A stretch of DNA of 64,000 bases from Acanthacorydalis orientalis (taxonomy: Eukaryota; Arthropoda; Insecta; Megaloptera; Corydalidae). The DNA lies in NCBI GenBank assembly GCA_034766995.1, contig CM068315.1, positions 50,841,662-50,905,661 of the forward strand. Direction: 5' to 3'. The notes beneath the pieces were generated by a model. That model did no database searches, was not told the origin of the DNA, and was given only the letters and a program-made list of their open reading frames with translations. The first letter of the stretch is position 1. Every line of letters starts with the position of its first letter. Below, piece by piece: positions 38,740-50,770 of this stretch. A program made the translations under genes and the position numbers.

Positions 38740-38935
38740 GGGGGTGATTATGATATGAATGCAAGGAGGGTGATATAGTATGCTTGCCTTAAAGATGAAG
38801 AGATTCGCTTGGGTGAGCTCAATCCTAACGAGTCGAAGACGCCTTTACCGTCAAAGCATTACTGTGGAGGTAATTTTCAATCGACTTTTCAATGTTAAAA
38901 CGGTAGGGTAGGGGAGATCGTTACACTTTTTTTAT
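38740..38935. other. GC-richer island, function unknown
   Basis: Non-repetitive sequence including GGGTGAGCTCAATCCTAACG and CGAAGACGCCTTTACCGTC. No frame or domain recognised. Confidence 0.25.
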
Positions 38936-39027
38936 TATTATTATGATTATTTTATTTTTAGTACAGCTGTGGACAAAGTGTGAATTATGTTTATGATGAA
39001 ATTACATTTAACGTTTATGTAATGCTT

Positions 39028-39030
<3 letters not shown>

Positions 39031-39108
<78 letters not shown>

Positions 39109-39110
39109 TA
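39031..39110. repeat. Long (TA)n microsatellite
   Basis: About 35 uninterrupted TA units, ending in CACACACATA. One of the longest pure arrays in the window. Confidence 0.95.
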
Positions 39111-40047
39111 TAATTTGTATAAAATATTTTTCTCTGTAAATTCTATTGAAATTTTATCACAAATTTCTAAAAAAATTGACACAACATTAAAATGTATTTT
39201 TTTTATAAATCTGCTGTATTGTCCTTGTTTTTTTTTTATTCTACATATTTTATATATCTAACAAGAGCCGAAATTTATTAATTTATTTTTTAATGTTGAC
39301 GATGTTGAAATATTTTTAATTTTTTATATAGGAAAAAATAATTAAGAGAGTAATTCTTTCATAATTAATTTTACTAAGTAATATAATAATTAATGATGGA
39401 CTTTTATAATGGAAAACAATGATGGATTTTCATAATTATTATAGTAAATTTATAACAAAATAACACTAATATATGTCTGAATATATTTTGGGAGCAAAAA
39501 TTTTAGATATTATGTTAAAAAGAAAACTTATCAATTTTATGAGCAAGTATAATTGTCAGCTTAGAATATCGGAGATATTTGTTTCATATTTTTATGTTAT
39601 ATTGTTATTTTTTTTTTGAATTTAGTGTTATCATTACTCAATTTAAAACATAAAAGATTATAATGTTTTATACATATTTATACATCGTACCTACTTTTCA
39701 AATTAATTTATATTTATTATAGACATCTAAGCACTATAATATTTTAAATAATGTAAAATAAATAATAACCGTTATATTAATTTTTATTTTTATCGCGTAA
39801 CAGAATTTTAGTTTGAAGATAAGTACAGAACTATTATTTAAATAAGTTATTAAATAAATTTAAATATTAAAATATTCTCGTATTAGTAAGCGGTATTTTA
39901 AAATACTTTAGAAAATGTATCTTAATAATATATAATTATTTTATTAATTTCTATATAGCGTGAGATAAGAAAAAAGGGTATATTATTCTTTTTTAAAAAA
40001 TAAAATACATAATATATTAAGTGTTTATAATTACATAGTACAGATAT

Positions 40048-40054
<7 letters not shown>

Positions 40055-40110
<56 letters not shown>
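40055..40110. repeat. (TA)n microsatellite
   Basis: About 26 TA units preceded by CATACATA. Confidence 0.95.
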
Positions 40111-40113
<3 letters not shown>

Positions 40114-40559
40114 CATGTAATTAAGATATTATATATTAAATGGAAAAAAAAGAAATGTGAACTTATTACCTCATTAATCGTACAAATATAACAAATTAAA
40201 GTGTTTTATTAATTATAAGTTTTAGACATGTTGGAGTTGTTTTGAAACGGGTACAATCAGAATTGACGTTTCTTTAAAAGAATAATGATTATTCAATCAG
40301 AAGAACGATATTTACACACTTAATGTTATTTTTATATAAATAAAAGTATTGATTTTCTATTTGTCTAAATTTAAAATCATGGTTTATAAATTTGGCTAAT
40401 TTAAAATTCGTGTTCATTCGAACTTTTCATTTTTTATTCAGGAGAATTTAAATAATTAATAACAGGAAATTTTGGTTAGATCTTGTAAATGAAAGTTTTC
40501 TTAGCAATTAATAACGTTGTGTTGCTAATGCTGTAGTAGCAGTTTGTGTAATGCAACTT

Positions 40560-40745
40560 ATTTAAAGTTTATGGAGCATTCGCTCTCTGGGTGTCAAGCG
40601 TTCGTTGGCTCTCGTCGACATGTATTTCGAATAGAATGAATAGATCGAGAGAACTGAACCGTGTGCACGTTTTCTCCAATTGACGGTCATGAATTACGAT
40701 TCCTGTTTTAGGGCGTGTTTGCCATTTACTATAAATGAGATTATA
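40560..40745. other. GC-richer island, function unknown
   Basis: It contains TCAAGCGTTCGTTGGCTCTC and TTGACGGTCATGAATTACG. No coding frame recognised. Confidence 0.25.
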
Positions 40746-41188
40746 TACTACATTTTACACCACTACTAGTATCGTACACAAACATATAAATTCTACGGTT
40801 GGTTTTATTATTTAGTTAGTCACAGTAATTTAATTTAAATACTGTCCTCGATATAAGTCGATTCCATATAATTCGATGAAAAATAAATTATTCAATTTTA
40901 ATTCGTGAATTAAGAGATACAATATTTCCACGTATTACACATTCATTTCATATTTTTTATTAGTCTAAATGTTCTAACAATACTGATATTGTATAAAAAA
41001 TAATTCTTATTTCATTAAAATGTTTCAATTTATATTATTATCGTAAAAAAATATACTATCTCTTATAAATTTATAATATTTTTTTACTAAAAACTTAATA
41101 TTAATTATAGATGAAATATGGCATTAGTTGGAATTGACCATGATTGATTTGATAATAAGTTTTTGTAAAGAATTTTATATTTAATGTA

Positions 41189-41613
41189 CCAGGGAGATCA
41201 ACCCCCTAATTGCTACTCTCAACGACCTCCTCGGACTCCACCACCGGTCGCTTCGCTCACTCTCGTTAAGTGTTAACAATTTTTAAATGAAAAATGAAAA
41301 GCGAAATAAAGACATTGTGTTGAAATTTATTTTTTTATTTAAAATGAAACCGTGAAAATAATGAAACTGGAAAGAAAACTTGTAAACGTATTCTAAAACT
41401 TCTGTGTACACGATATTCGTAATTGATTTGTGTTCTTCTGTACACTGAAACTTGATACCCTGCTTAGAGGTACATCTGGAGAGACCAACATACAACTGAC
41501 CGTGTCCGAATACTGTTTCATTGGAATCGACGAACATGACGATTCGTGAAACGTCGAAAACGATCATAGATGGAAATGGTTAACGTCCTACTTGTAGAGT
41601 GTAGCGGGGGAAT

Positions 41614-41617
<4 letters not shown>
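41189..41617 (-). mobile_element. Helitron 3'-terminal fragment (copy 2) with helicase C-terminus
   Basis: On the minus strand a 94-codon frame (41567-41283) contains VFGHGQLYVGLSRCTSKQGI, KFQC and NIVYTEVLEYV. This is the C-terminal end of the Pif1-like helicase of Helitron rolling-circle transposons. Downstream come a run with GTGAGCGAAGCGACCGG and the terminus GATCTCCCTGG|T, matching CTRR|T. Helitrons insert between A and T without target duplication, and none is seen. Upstream the frame ends abruptly, and GGAAATGGTTAACGTCCTAC is shared with copy 1, so both derive from related deletion products. It runs directly into a TA array. Confidence 0.85.

Positions 41618-41687
<70 letters not shown>
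41618..41687. repeat. Compound (TA)n(GATA)n microsatellite
   Basis: About 27 TA units then five GATA units, adjacent to the Helitron fragment. Confidence 0.95.
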
Positions 41688-41688
<1 letters not shown>

Positions 41689-42287
41689 TTACCACCTTCA
41701 AAAAAAATATTTTCATTAAAATATGAAAGTTATATATATATATATATATATATTATTAGTTTTATAAGAATTGAACCTCAATGTATATAACTTCATGTGT
41801 CAAATATAACCTCAATGTTTGATTTTCAAAACAAATTAAGGCAAGTGCGAAAACGACTAGACACTTAATCTGATATTGTTATTTCAGTTAATTCCTCGAC
41901 AAATAACAAATGTATTTTGTATTGAATAATGTGTACAATAGCGATTTTCGTGCAATTGATTAGTCAACCGCTGTTAGAAGATGAGACCTAAAGAGGATAA
42001 TGGAATTGGTCAATGACAGTGAAGTGATTACGAAACCAAAAGTACATGAAGCGCAACTTATACACTATATATTAGTCACTTGTTTCAAGAGATTGACTTC
42101 AATCTTGAACAGCATGTGTATATTGTTATCCAATATGGGGTAATCCAGTTCAGCAGAGCCGTAATTGTAATTGGATTTCTTTCATTAAGCAATTTGTCAA
42201 TAAAAAATTAGTAAATTTATAACATTTACATAAATAATTTCAATAATATCAGTTTTTGAACAGATACTGTTTATACTTGTACGTACA

Positions 42288-42714
42288 TTAACCCATTGAC
42301 TGCCAACTACGAGATATCTCGTAGTAAGGGGTATTGTACCGTGAGTACCGGTTACGAAATATCTTTTAGTGTGTGCTATAAGTTTGAATTGAATCGGCTT
42401 GCTTTATGGGGTTTTCTCGTGAGGATCATTACACATTTGTATTACTGAATCTCGCCAGGTAGAATTTGTTAGACGACGATCATTACAGAATGAAACAAAA
42501 TGAAAAGAGGACTTTTTATAAAAAGCTTCATAAAATAAAAATTAAGAGATATTTCCAAGGTTTTTTTTCTTTAAATCAATATAAATGCCACACAAAGACT
42601 ATATCTGCAACTAATTATATTAAGTTTCTTAGAAACTTCTTTGTTTTTTTTTTAAATAAACTTTTGGCATCCAGGGCTAGACGTACTTAATTTTCTCGTC
42701 AGTGAGTGAGTTAA
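42288..42714. mobile_element. TTAA-flanked piggyBac-like MITE (427 bp)
   Basis: The element is bounded by TTAA at 42288-42291 and 42711-42714. Its left end CCCATTGACTGCC pairs with the right end CGTCAGTGAGTGAG as a degenerate inverted repeat. A near-palindrome CTACGAGATATCTCGTAG lies close to the left end. TTAA target duplication and ends of the form CCC.TTGACTGC are typical of piggyBac relatives in insects. The internal 74-codon frame has no DDE transposase similarity, so the copy is non-autonomous. Confidence 0.75.
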
Positions 42715-43244
42715 GTGTAAATAAAATGTTATGATTAAACAACTACAAACATTTTTACAGTCAAATGTTTCATATGAAAAGTTATTATTTGATCTTGAAC
42801 GTTGCCTTTATATTATGATTAAAAGACAACTGAAATCTGAATGTTAACATACTCGTATATGTAGCTTAAAGAAATAATAATTAAATTTTTGGATCAGTTA
42901 TATTATTTTATTTATCAAAAAATCATAATTTATATTAATTTGTAAATAAGACAAAATAAAAAACCAAATGCTACTAATATAATATAAATAAAGATGCTTT
43001 AATATAAATAAAATGCTACTCGAATTAAATAGAGCAGTTAAAAGACTAAACGTAAAATAAATTAACAAAATTAAAATAAGACAGTTGAGTTTTCATTGAC
43101 TAATCTACACGGCATTTTAAATAAAGTTAAATTTCGTTGCATTAAGCATATTTGCATGGCTGCCAAGTTAAAAAAAACCTTAAATATTGATTATAAACGT
43201 TTTCCTAACATTTACTATAGTTTATTATTACTTATATTTATATA

Positions 43245-43275
43245 CAATATATATATATATATGTATATATATAAT
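43245..43275. repeat. Short (TA)n run
   Basis: TA units broken by one TGTA. The surrounding region 42.72-43.7 kb is otherwise AT-rich with nothing recognised. Confidence 0.85.
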
Positions 43276-43689
43276 GAAAATATACATTTTTCATCAAATA
43301 ATTTACTTCAACGTTCGGAATTAAAAATATTATTGTTTTCAAATTAATATCATAATAAAGAGTTGTATCTTTAAAATTAAATCAGTAATCACATATTTTT
43401 TCAAGAAATACATTTATCATAGAAAAGAAAAAAATATTTTATTTTATGACATTTTTATTTTAGAATAAAGTAGGTTTTATTCATGTTTTGTTAACAAATT
43501 ACATGTTTTAATGAATACACTGTACGTACGATCGAACATTTAAATATTGATAAGAACTATTGAATGTATATTTATATTTTTCTGAAGTTAAACTCGCATT
43601 ATACAAAAAACTTAGCTGAAATACAAAAAAAAGAAATTATATCTTGCATTGAGTGCATATGAGTAAATTCAGTATTCGGGTATGTTACG

Positions 43690-43995
43690 CCTCTGTCAGT
43701 AAATATTGAATGGGTTGAAGTGTTGAGGGTGTAGAAAGATAGTGTGCGGTACGATACTTGTAGTGTGTCTGTTAAACGGATTAAACGCATGACTAGACGG
43801 GCCGATTGAAACGCGTTGATGTGGTTCGTTCAAGAGGGAACGCGTGAAAACTGCTCCGGTACTACCCACTACCACCAGCCATCCGACCGCCATCATTCCA
43901 TCTAACACGACAGATCTGCCCTCGTATCTTGTGCAACGTGCTGAGACTGCTGCTAGGGGCAGATCGGTCCTGGTGATACTAACCTCAAGATTGTG
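43690..43995. other. GC-richer island, function unknown
   Basis: About 300 bp of mixed composition, for example GACGGGCCGATTGAAACGCG and CTGCTAGGGGCAGATCGG. A 118-codon minus-strand frame (44052-43696) crosses it. Its product matches nothing I know and shows no signal or domain. Enhancer or unrecognised repeat are the likelier readings. Confidence 0.3.
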
Positions 43996-44182
43996 ATTAT
44001 TGGTATTTAATTTCAGGACGGTTAGATGATATAGGATCGTGAGTAATTTCATCCATTATGGATGGATAGTAATTCGATTTACGAGTCTATACAAAATATT
44101 GGCACACACGAATAATTGCAAAAATATTATTATTTATAATTTTTTTTATATAATAAATATAAACAATTCTGTACAACGATTA

Positions 44183-44188
<6 letters not shown>

Positions 44189-44214
<26 letters not shown>

Positions 44215-44216
44215 AT
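44189..44216. repeat. (TA)n microsatellite
   Basis: About 12 TA units. A CACACACTCA(TA)n compound follows at 44389-44428. Confidence 0.9.
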
Positions 44217-44736
44217 GTTAAATTTTCTATTGAAATATGTGTAGTATTTATATAGAACATTCACCCCCAAAAATGTTAGCAGAATATCAATTAGATAAAT
44301 TTCTATTACACATCAAGACTTTCTATTTATAATAAATAAATGCAAATTAAATATAAACTTTTTCAATACAAATTATGTACATATACACACACACACTCAT
44401 ATATATATATATGTATATATATATATAGTGGTGACTATTTTTCTGATTTGAAAAAGATATTTGTTTATGTAAAAATAATATTTAGAAGTATATAAAAGTC
44501 CGATTTATATATTTTTTAAATACAAAAATGATTTATTCTTAAATGTTTCTCTATTCATCATGGTTCTTGAAAATTAATTTTAAAATAAAATAGAAATTGA
44601 TTTAATTTAAATACTAATACGATCAATTATAATTTGCCTATTATAGATGATGTGCCTGTATGAATCCCTGAGGGAATTTTTAAATGTAGGCTTATTTAAT
44701 TACCGTTAGAATGAGAGGGTAAAACTAAATGATACA

Positions 44737-45790
44737 TTGTTAGTTATTTATGGCCATTTAGTAAACATAGAGCAGTTGTCCGGTGCACATCAGTTTCTCG
44801 TTGTGAAATCATTTTACAAAAATGGCGAGTCTGCTATAACTCTACAACAGTTATTTCGCAATCATAATCACATTTCGCGTCGTGGGAACGTATCGATCAC
44901 TCATGCCATCAACTTGTGGGTTCAGAAGTTTGACATTAAATTTGATTGGTTCTATATTAAATCTGAAAAATAAAGGGTCCAGAAGAACAGTAAAAACGCC
45001 AGAAAATATTAATCTGCTAGAGTTGTTGTAACGTCTAACCCACGACGATCATCCCGTTAACACTCATTTGCATTGAACATTAGTAACACGTTGTTACTTC
45101 GAATGTTAAGATAAAAATTCAAATTTTCATCAAAACAAAAATTTAAATTGCTCAGGAGTTAAAAGATGCTGACCAGCTCATCGTACGAATTTTTACCAAA
45201 ATATAGTAATGCGTTAACAAGTAGAATAGCAGATAATGGAGTACTGAGAATCCACTTGAATCACATCGAAAGTCGTTGCATAATCCAAAAGTTACTGTAT
45301 GGTGTGTACTTTCGTCTTTAGGCATTATAGGACCATTCTTCTTCGAAGACGACACCGAAAATACCATAAAAGTAATTCATCCCTCTGAACTAACACGATT
45401 ATAATATTCCTAGCGTAAGAATTAATTCGATTTCCACAAATTACATGGTTCTAGCAAGATAATGCAAAAAGACATACCGCTAGAGTGTACATGGCTGCTG
45501 TAAGAGACCTCTTTCCGAACAATAACATTTCCAAAAATGGATATGCTGTTTGGCCAGCAAGATACTTAGATCTGATGGTGTATGATTATTTTATTTGGGG
45601 TTATTTAAAGATCAAAGCGCATATTGATAGTCCACACACTATTTCTGAACTTAAATTAAAAATCCAAGAAGAAATTGTAAGAATTCCACGAGACATTTTA
45701 AGATTTAATGGAAAATTTCCGAATAAGATTATAAGAATTCATATGCCAAAATGGTGATCATCTATCAAGCGTTCTTTTCAAATATATATA
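44737..45790 (+). pseudogene. IS630/Tc1-mariner-like transposase pseudogene (DUF4817-type HTH)
   Basis: The plus-strand N-terminal frame (from about 44770) reads GAHQFLVVKSFYKNGESAI, LQQLFRNHNHISRRGNV and INLWVQKFD. This is the helix-turn-helix annotated as DUF4817 in many arthropod transposases ('FY.NGES...TQR.FR.HF...RRG.V'). After damaged sequence the catalytic part resumes near 45290 with KVTVWCVLSSLGIIGPFFFE-type residues, and later MAAVRDLFPNNNISKNG, LDLMVYDYFIWGYLKIKAHI, SPHTISELKLKIQEEI and RIPRDILR. That is the normal order of this family. Several frameshifts and stops, a damaged DE/D region and no clear terminal repeats make it dead. The intact full-length protein would be roughly 350 residues. 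Confidence 0.88.
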
Positions 45791-46653
45791 TATATACATA
45801 TATACCAGGCATTTGTATATCTTTATGTACGTTTTTATGTGTGCGTAGGTTTTTTCATACGTATTATTTTGTAAATTTAAATTATTGTCACTAACATTAT
45901 ATAAAATATATGAGGTACAATATGGTATAAATAAATGACAATTTAAAATGCATTAAAAATCAAGCACACACTTATTAATTATATTTTTAGTCGATTAAAT
46001 CGTTATGGTCTTGAAATGAAAATATTTTCAATATTAGAGTGTATATTATAACAAAGAGAAATTTATATGAAATTTTATAAATAATATAAAAGCGCGTGCC
46101 AGTACAATATATGAATTATTGTGTAGAAAAATATCATATTGTACTATCTCAGGATTAGATATTACGAATTATTTATAAAACTGGTTCGCAGAAATGACAA
46201 TGAAATTGGCCAATCAAGTATCTCTAATTACTTTGAAGTGCCTGCAAAACTCTAGATGAAACGTTTCATAAATGGCTTAAATTTTAAGTCAAAATAATTT
46301 CAAAGGAAATTCTAACGAATAAGAAAGACTATCATCGTTAAGCGCTTGTATTTAATATATGCATATATATATATATATAAATATTTGGTAATAATATACT
46401 TCATTGTATATGGGAAAAGAAAAATATTGTAAGATTTATTTCATTTTTAATGTTGACTATTATTGACATTTTTAAAAAAACTGAAATGATAAAAAACAGT
46501 TGTTTACATTAAATTAATATATTTTAAATAGAATTAATATAATAAATATTATAAATAGAAAATAGCAAATAGAATAAATATTTTGTATAAATTTAATGGG
46601 TACGTTTTTTGTAAATTATTTCAAAAGGATAATACAAAAGAAGACATACGTTT

Positions 46654-46658
<5 letters not shown>

Positions 46659-46713
<55 letters not shown>
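46659..46713. repeat. (TA)n microsatellite
   Basis: About 27 TA units. The surrounding 45.8-47.3 kb is otherwise plain AT-rich DNA. Confidence 0.95.
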
Positions 46714-46717
<4 letters not shown>

Positions 46718-47319
46718 GTAGTTACATGCTTTCAAATTCAATTTTTAATATTTAAATATTTTGCTCATAATATTTGATATGAACTATATGGCATACATTT
46801 ATAGAAAAGCTGTCAAAAATATTCAGCAAAAGATGTTTGCTCAATAAAGTGCTATATTGCTTTTTGTTTTTCAATTTCATTTTTAAATATATTGGTGAAT
46901 GTTATAGACTCTTGAAATGTAAACTCCAGATTGAAAAATATCAATATTTAATCCCCGTTTATAGAGTAAATCTGTTATTTTACATGTATACTATGTTATA
47001 TTTTTTTATAAATTTGATTTTCAGCGCTTTAATATCCACTAGATATTTTTAGCTCAAATGTTAATGTATTAAAAAAAGTTTTTATGGTAAAATGGTAGTA
47101 GGTTGAAAAAGATGATTATGATGAGTTTATATTTTTATTTTATTATATATTCATATATATATATATAAGAATATTGGTAAATAAAATGTTCAAATTCTAT
47201 TTACATAAATAGATTTTTATAAAGAAAAAATCCTTCGCAGTACATAATAAAGGTGATTAAATTTTATATAAAATGTTTTTTTATTTATTATACGTATGTG
47301 AAATTCTCATCTTGAACGA

Positions 47320-47620
47320 GAGAAAAAGGTCCAGCTATCTTAAACATCATCATCAGCGTGTTGTTGAAAACGCTGAGCGTTCCTGAGCTATACAACCTCT
47401 GTGAAGCCGAGCATGAAGTTCAAGGAATTTAACACGGAATTTGCGTTTCCTCCACCGCACGGGCACACAACATTGTATACTTTAGCCGAGCGCGTAAAAG
47501 GTTTCCTTTTCGGGCATCTAAGCAACGCTACGTCGCTATCAGAGCATCGGAGCGTATCATCAAAATACTTGCATCGTACTCTCACGATGTTAAGGTGTAA
47601 AAGTATATAGGCGGGAGTTT
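47320..47620. other. GC-richer island, function unknown
   Basis: Mixed-composition sequence, with CCTCCACCGCACGGGCACAC and GCCGAGCGCGTAAAAGG. It is open on both strands (69 codons plus, 65 codons minus), but neither translation is recognisable. Opposite-strand frames of equal length are usual in GC-rich DNA, so coding is not supported. Confidence 0.3.
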
Positions 47621-47639
47621 GCCATTTGATAAATTATTT

Positions 47640-47760
47640 AAGGTCGCGATTAGTGCGAGCGTTGCTGCTCATGTTAAGCCACGAACCATAAATACGTTGG
47701 AATGGGTATAGGTACTTCTACATAGGTACAAACCTGCCTCTTATACAGAGGAGGTATTTT
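47640..47760. other. Continuation of the island with GAGGAGG motif
   Basis: It contains TTAGTGCGAGCGTTGCTGC and CAGAGGAGGTATTTTTTTT. No feature assigned. Confidence 0.15.
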
Positions 47761-48283
47761 TTTTATCAAACAACTTGAACAGGTAGAACTCATCTCATTT
47801 TTATTTTATGCAATGTTAAGGTGAATTTGTTAGATTATAGAACGGATGGAATTTCTCTCATTTAAGTAATTCCTGTATTTATATATAGTTTATACAGTTT
47901 ATATATATATATATATATATAACATAGAATATTTTAATAAAATCCTTTCTAATAATTAATGATTAGACCCCACACTAATCTCATTCCTTAAATTAACTAA
48001 CATCACATAAATATAAAGAAGACTTAACAAGTTGATATTTAACTTGTTATCATATAATGATTTCTTAACAAAATATTTAAGTTTTTTAAGGAATGTTAAC
48101 ATTCTCAGATAAGAAAGGATTGACTAAGAAAACTAATTGCTGTGATACACATTTTCTAGAAATATGAAAAAAATTCAAATTTCCTATTTTTTATAATTAA
48201 CTTAATCTAAATTGAAATTAAACTGAAACTAAATTTAATAAACAGTTTCAATTTAAATTTAAGATTTTATTACGTTTACTATC

Positions 48284-48292
<9 letters not shown>

Positions 48293-48316
<24 letters not shown>

Positions 48317-48317
48317 G
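48293..48317. repeat. (TA)n microsatellite
   Basis: About 12 TA units. A similar short run lies at 47899-47921. Confidence 0.9.
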
Positions 48318-49307
48318 TATTTCACGGTTATATCTTAAAAATTATTTACTTTTTAATCTTTAAAATTCCATGAAAACAACGTTTGTAATATTAATATAAA
48401 TGCTGAAGAACAAGTATATTTCATATATTTTACTAACCAAACTAGTCAAACTTAACTGTTAACTTAAGTGGTTGTGAATGTAAAATATATCCTTGTTTTA
48501 GTTTCAAAAACAAAAAAGAAGTCGTTGTGTGTAAAACTATACACACAGTACATATAGACAGAATTAACGTGTACTTTGATGTCAAAGTAGCGGATTGCGC
48601 TTTTAATTCGAACAAGAATGTATATTTATTGGAGTGTACGTTTATAACTATAAAGAAAAAACTTTTCTACCGTTATTAGAAAATTACAGACATTGTACTT
48701 CATTCTTGAATACCAGAACTTACGAGCATAGAGTAGTTCTAGTACTGCATACAAACAAGTTGCACAAACCGTCGAGTTTATTTGTGACTTATTTTATGGA
48801 AGAGCCTTAAGGCAGTATTTTATTTTTATTGAACCGATAACTGTTTTGTTTTGTTTTAGTTCCGTTTGTGAGAAAATTAACTTTTTCATATTACTTTTCT
48901 TGTTTTGTTACTGATACTCAACTTTTTCTTTCATGTTTTTCTGTAAAATAAAAACCTTTTTTCTCACGTTTTCAATTTAGAATGAAGATAAAAATTTATT
49001 CGAAATACAAACAAAAATCTTTTTTTAATTTATTTCTTAGATATGATTTTTATCCGTATACATATACAAAAATACACATATATTTGAAAATATATACGAA
49101 CATCCGGAATAAAATTACTTTATAAAAATTTTGAAAGAAAAATATATATGAAAAAGTGTGACGATAGAAATATTAGAACGAACAAACTTCAAAGTTTTTT
49201 TCTCTTGTTTCAATGATTTTTTGATTGTAAATAGAACATATTATTCATATAGATTTTGATATTTTACTCATACAAATATCACGAGCGCATACATATACAG
49301 GCTTACA

Positions 49308-49338
49308 GACACACACAAACACACATACACAAACACAC

Positions 49339-49376
<38 letters not shown>
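49308..49376. repeat. Self-complementary (CA)n-(TA)n-(TG)n microsatellite
   Basis: CA-rich units, ACACACATATATATGTGTGT at the centre, then about 13 TG units. CA on the left pairs with TG on the right, so the tract is a natural hairpin and a Z-DNA candidate. Confidence 0.9.
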
Positions 49377-49378
<2 letters not shown>

Positions 49379-50272
49379 TCATATAATTATATTACATTAT
49401 TTAATAATAGTAATTATACTGCAGTGAATATGACTTAATTATATAATCGAGTAAACAGTCATACCCAGTAATTATGCTTAATTAAAAATTAATAAATTTC
49501 GTGCGCGGATGTGTTGCATGAATAAACATAACAAGAGTTTGATTTATTCATAAACGGTTGTACTCACCATTACGGGCATTAATTCATAAATATTCATTAT
49601 AATAACAAAAATTCCTATTTCAATATGTCAAAATATCGTTTTATAACATGGATACATGCATGTAATAATTTTTTATTTCAATTGTATAACTAGACAAAAT
49701 CATTATTAATAAGCAATAAAAACGTTTTCAATTCCTTTATTACAAAATATTTATATGGTACGTGACAACAAATGTTTGAAATTAATTTGAAAATTTGTTA
49801 ATAAAATATAAAATGTATATAAAATAAATATTGTTTTAGTAGTTTATTTTTATATTCATTTTAAACTTAGTATACTTGTAACAATAATCATTATTTACCA
49901 TGACTAGGATCGTATCCATGAAGATAAATTATTTTTACCGTAATATTCATTTTCAACTAATGCTACTGTATGCTTTATCTATTGTGCGATGAATACTGAA
50001 AATAGTTGAGTTGAGTTTTGCAAAAAAAGAAAAAACAATGTGTTATATAGCAAGTAGTTTAAAAAGGTCATTAGACAAAATGAGAATAATACGAAGATCT
50101 TGCTTGATTGAATAAAATACAGAGATGCTATTTAAATAGATATTTTTTTAATGAAAAAGGAGTTTATTGTCATTAAATAATAACTTAACTTCTAAAAATC
50201 CAAATAACTTAGTTATTAAAGAAATAACTAAATCATAATTGAAAGTTTCAACAGTAATCAGCTTTTATATAC

Positions 50273-50340
<68 letters not shown>
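50273..50340. repeat. Long (TA)n microsatellite
   Basis: About 30 TA units after a short TGTA interruption. Confidence 0.95.
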
Positions 50341-50342
<2 letters not shown>

Positions 50343-50347
<5 letters not shown>

Positions 50348-50506
50348 TTTTTTTGCACGAAAAAGTTGGTTTAGGAAAGAAAAATGTATAAGAAGTAAGA
50401 TTTGATTGATTTTGAAGTTTTACATCAAACATTTATTTTTAATTTTTATTTAATACATATTTTCATGTTTATATTATCTCTCTCTCTCTCTCTCTGTGTA
50501 TATATG

Positions 50507-50554
<48 letters not shown>

Positions 50555-50770
50555 AATGTTTGTTGCACGAAAAAGTACAAATTGGTTTAGGAAAGAAAAA
50601 TATATAAGAAGTAGAATTTGATTGATTTTGAAGTTTTACATCAAACATTTACTTTTAATTTTTATTTAATGCATATTTTCATGTATATATTATTTCTCTC
50701 TCTCTCTCTGTGTATATATAAAAATCTATATATATATATATATCTTATATATATCTTATATATATATATA
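50343..50770. repeat. Tandem duplication (period about 210-216 bp) containing CT/TA microsatellites
   Basis: TTGCACGAAAAAGT occurs at 50353 and 50563. Both copies continue with GGTTTAGGAAAGAAAAAT, TATAAGAAGTA, ATTTGATTGATTTTGAAGTT, TTACATCAAACATTTA, ATTTTTATTTAAT, CATATTTTCATGT, then a CT array and a TA array. The copies differ at a few positions and in microsatellite length. The second copy ends exactly where the transposon at 50771 begins. Confidence 0.95.

Noticed and set aside
43696..44052. 118-codon minus-strand frame
   Set aside because: Lies in a GC-richer island where long chance frames are expected. No domain recognised.
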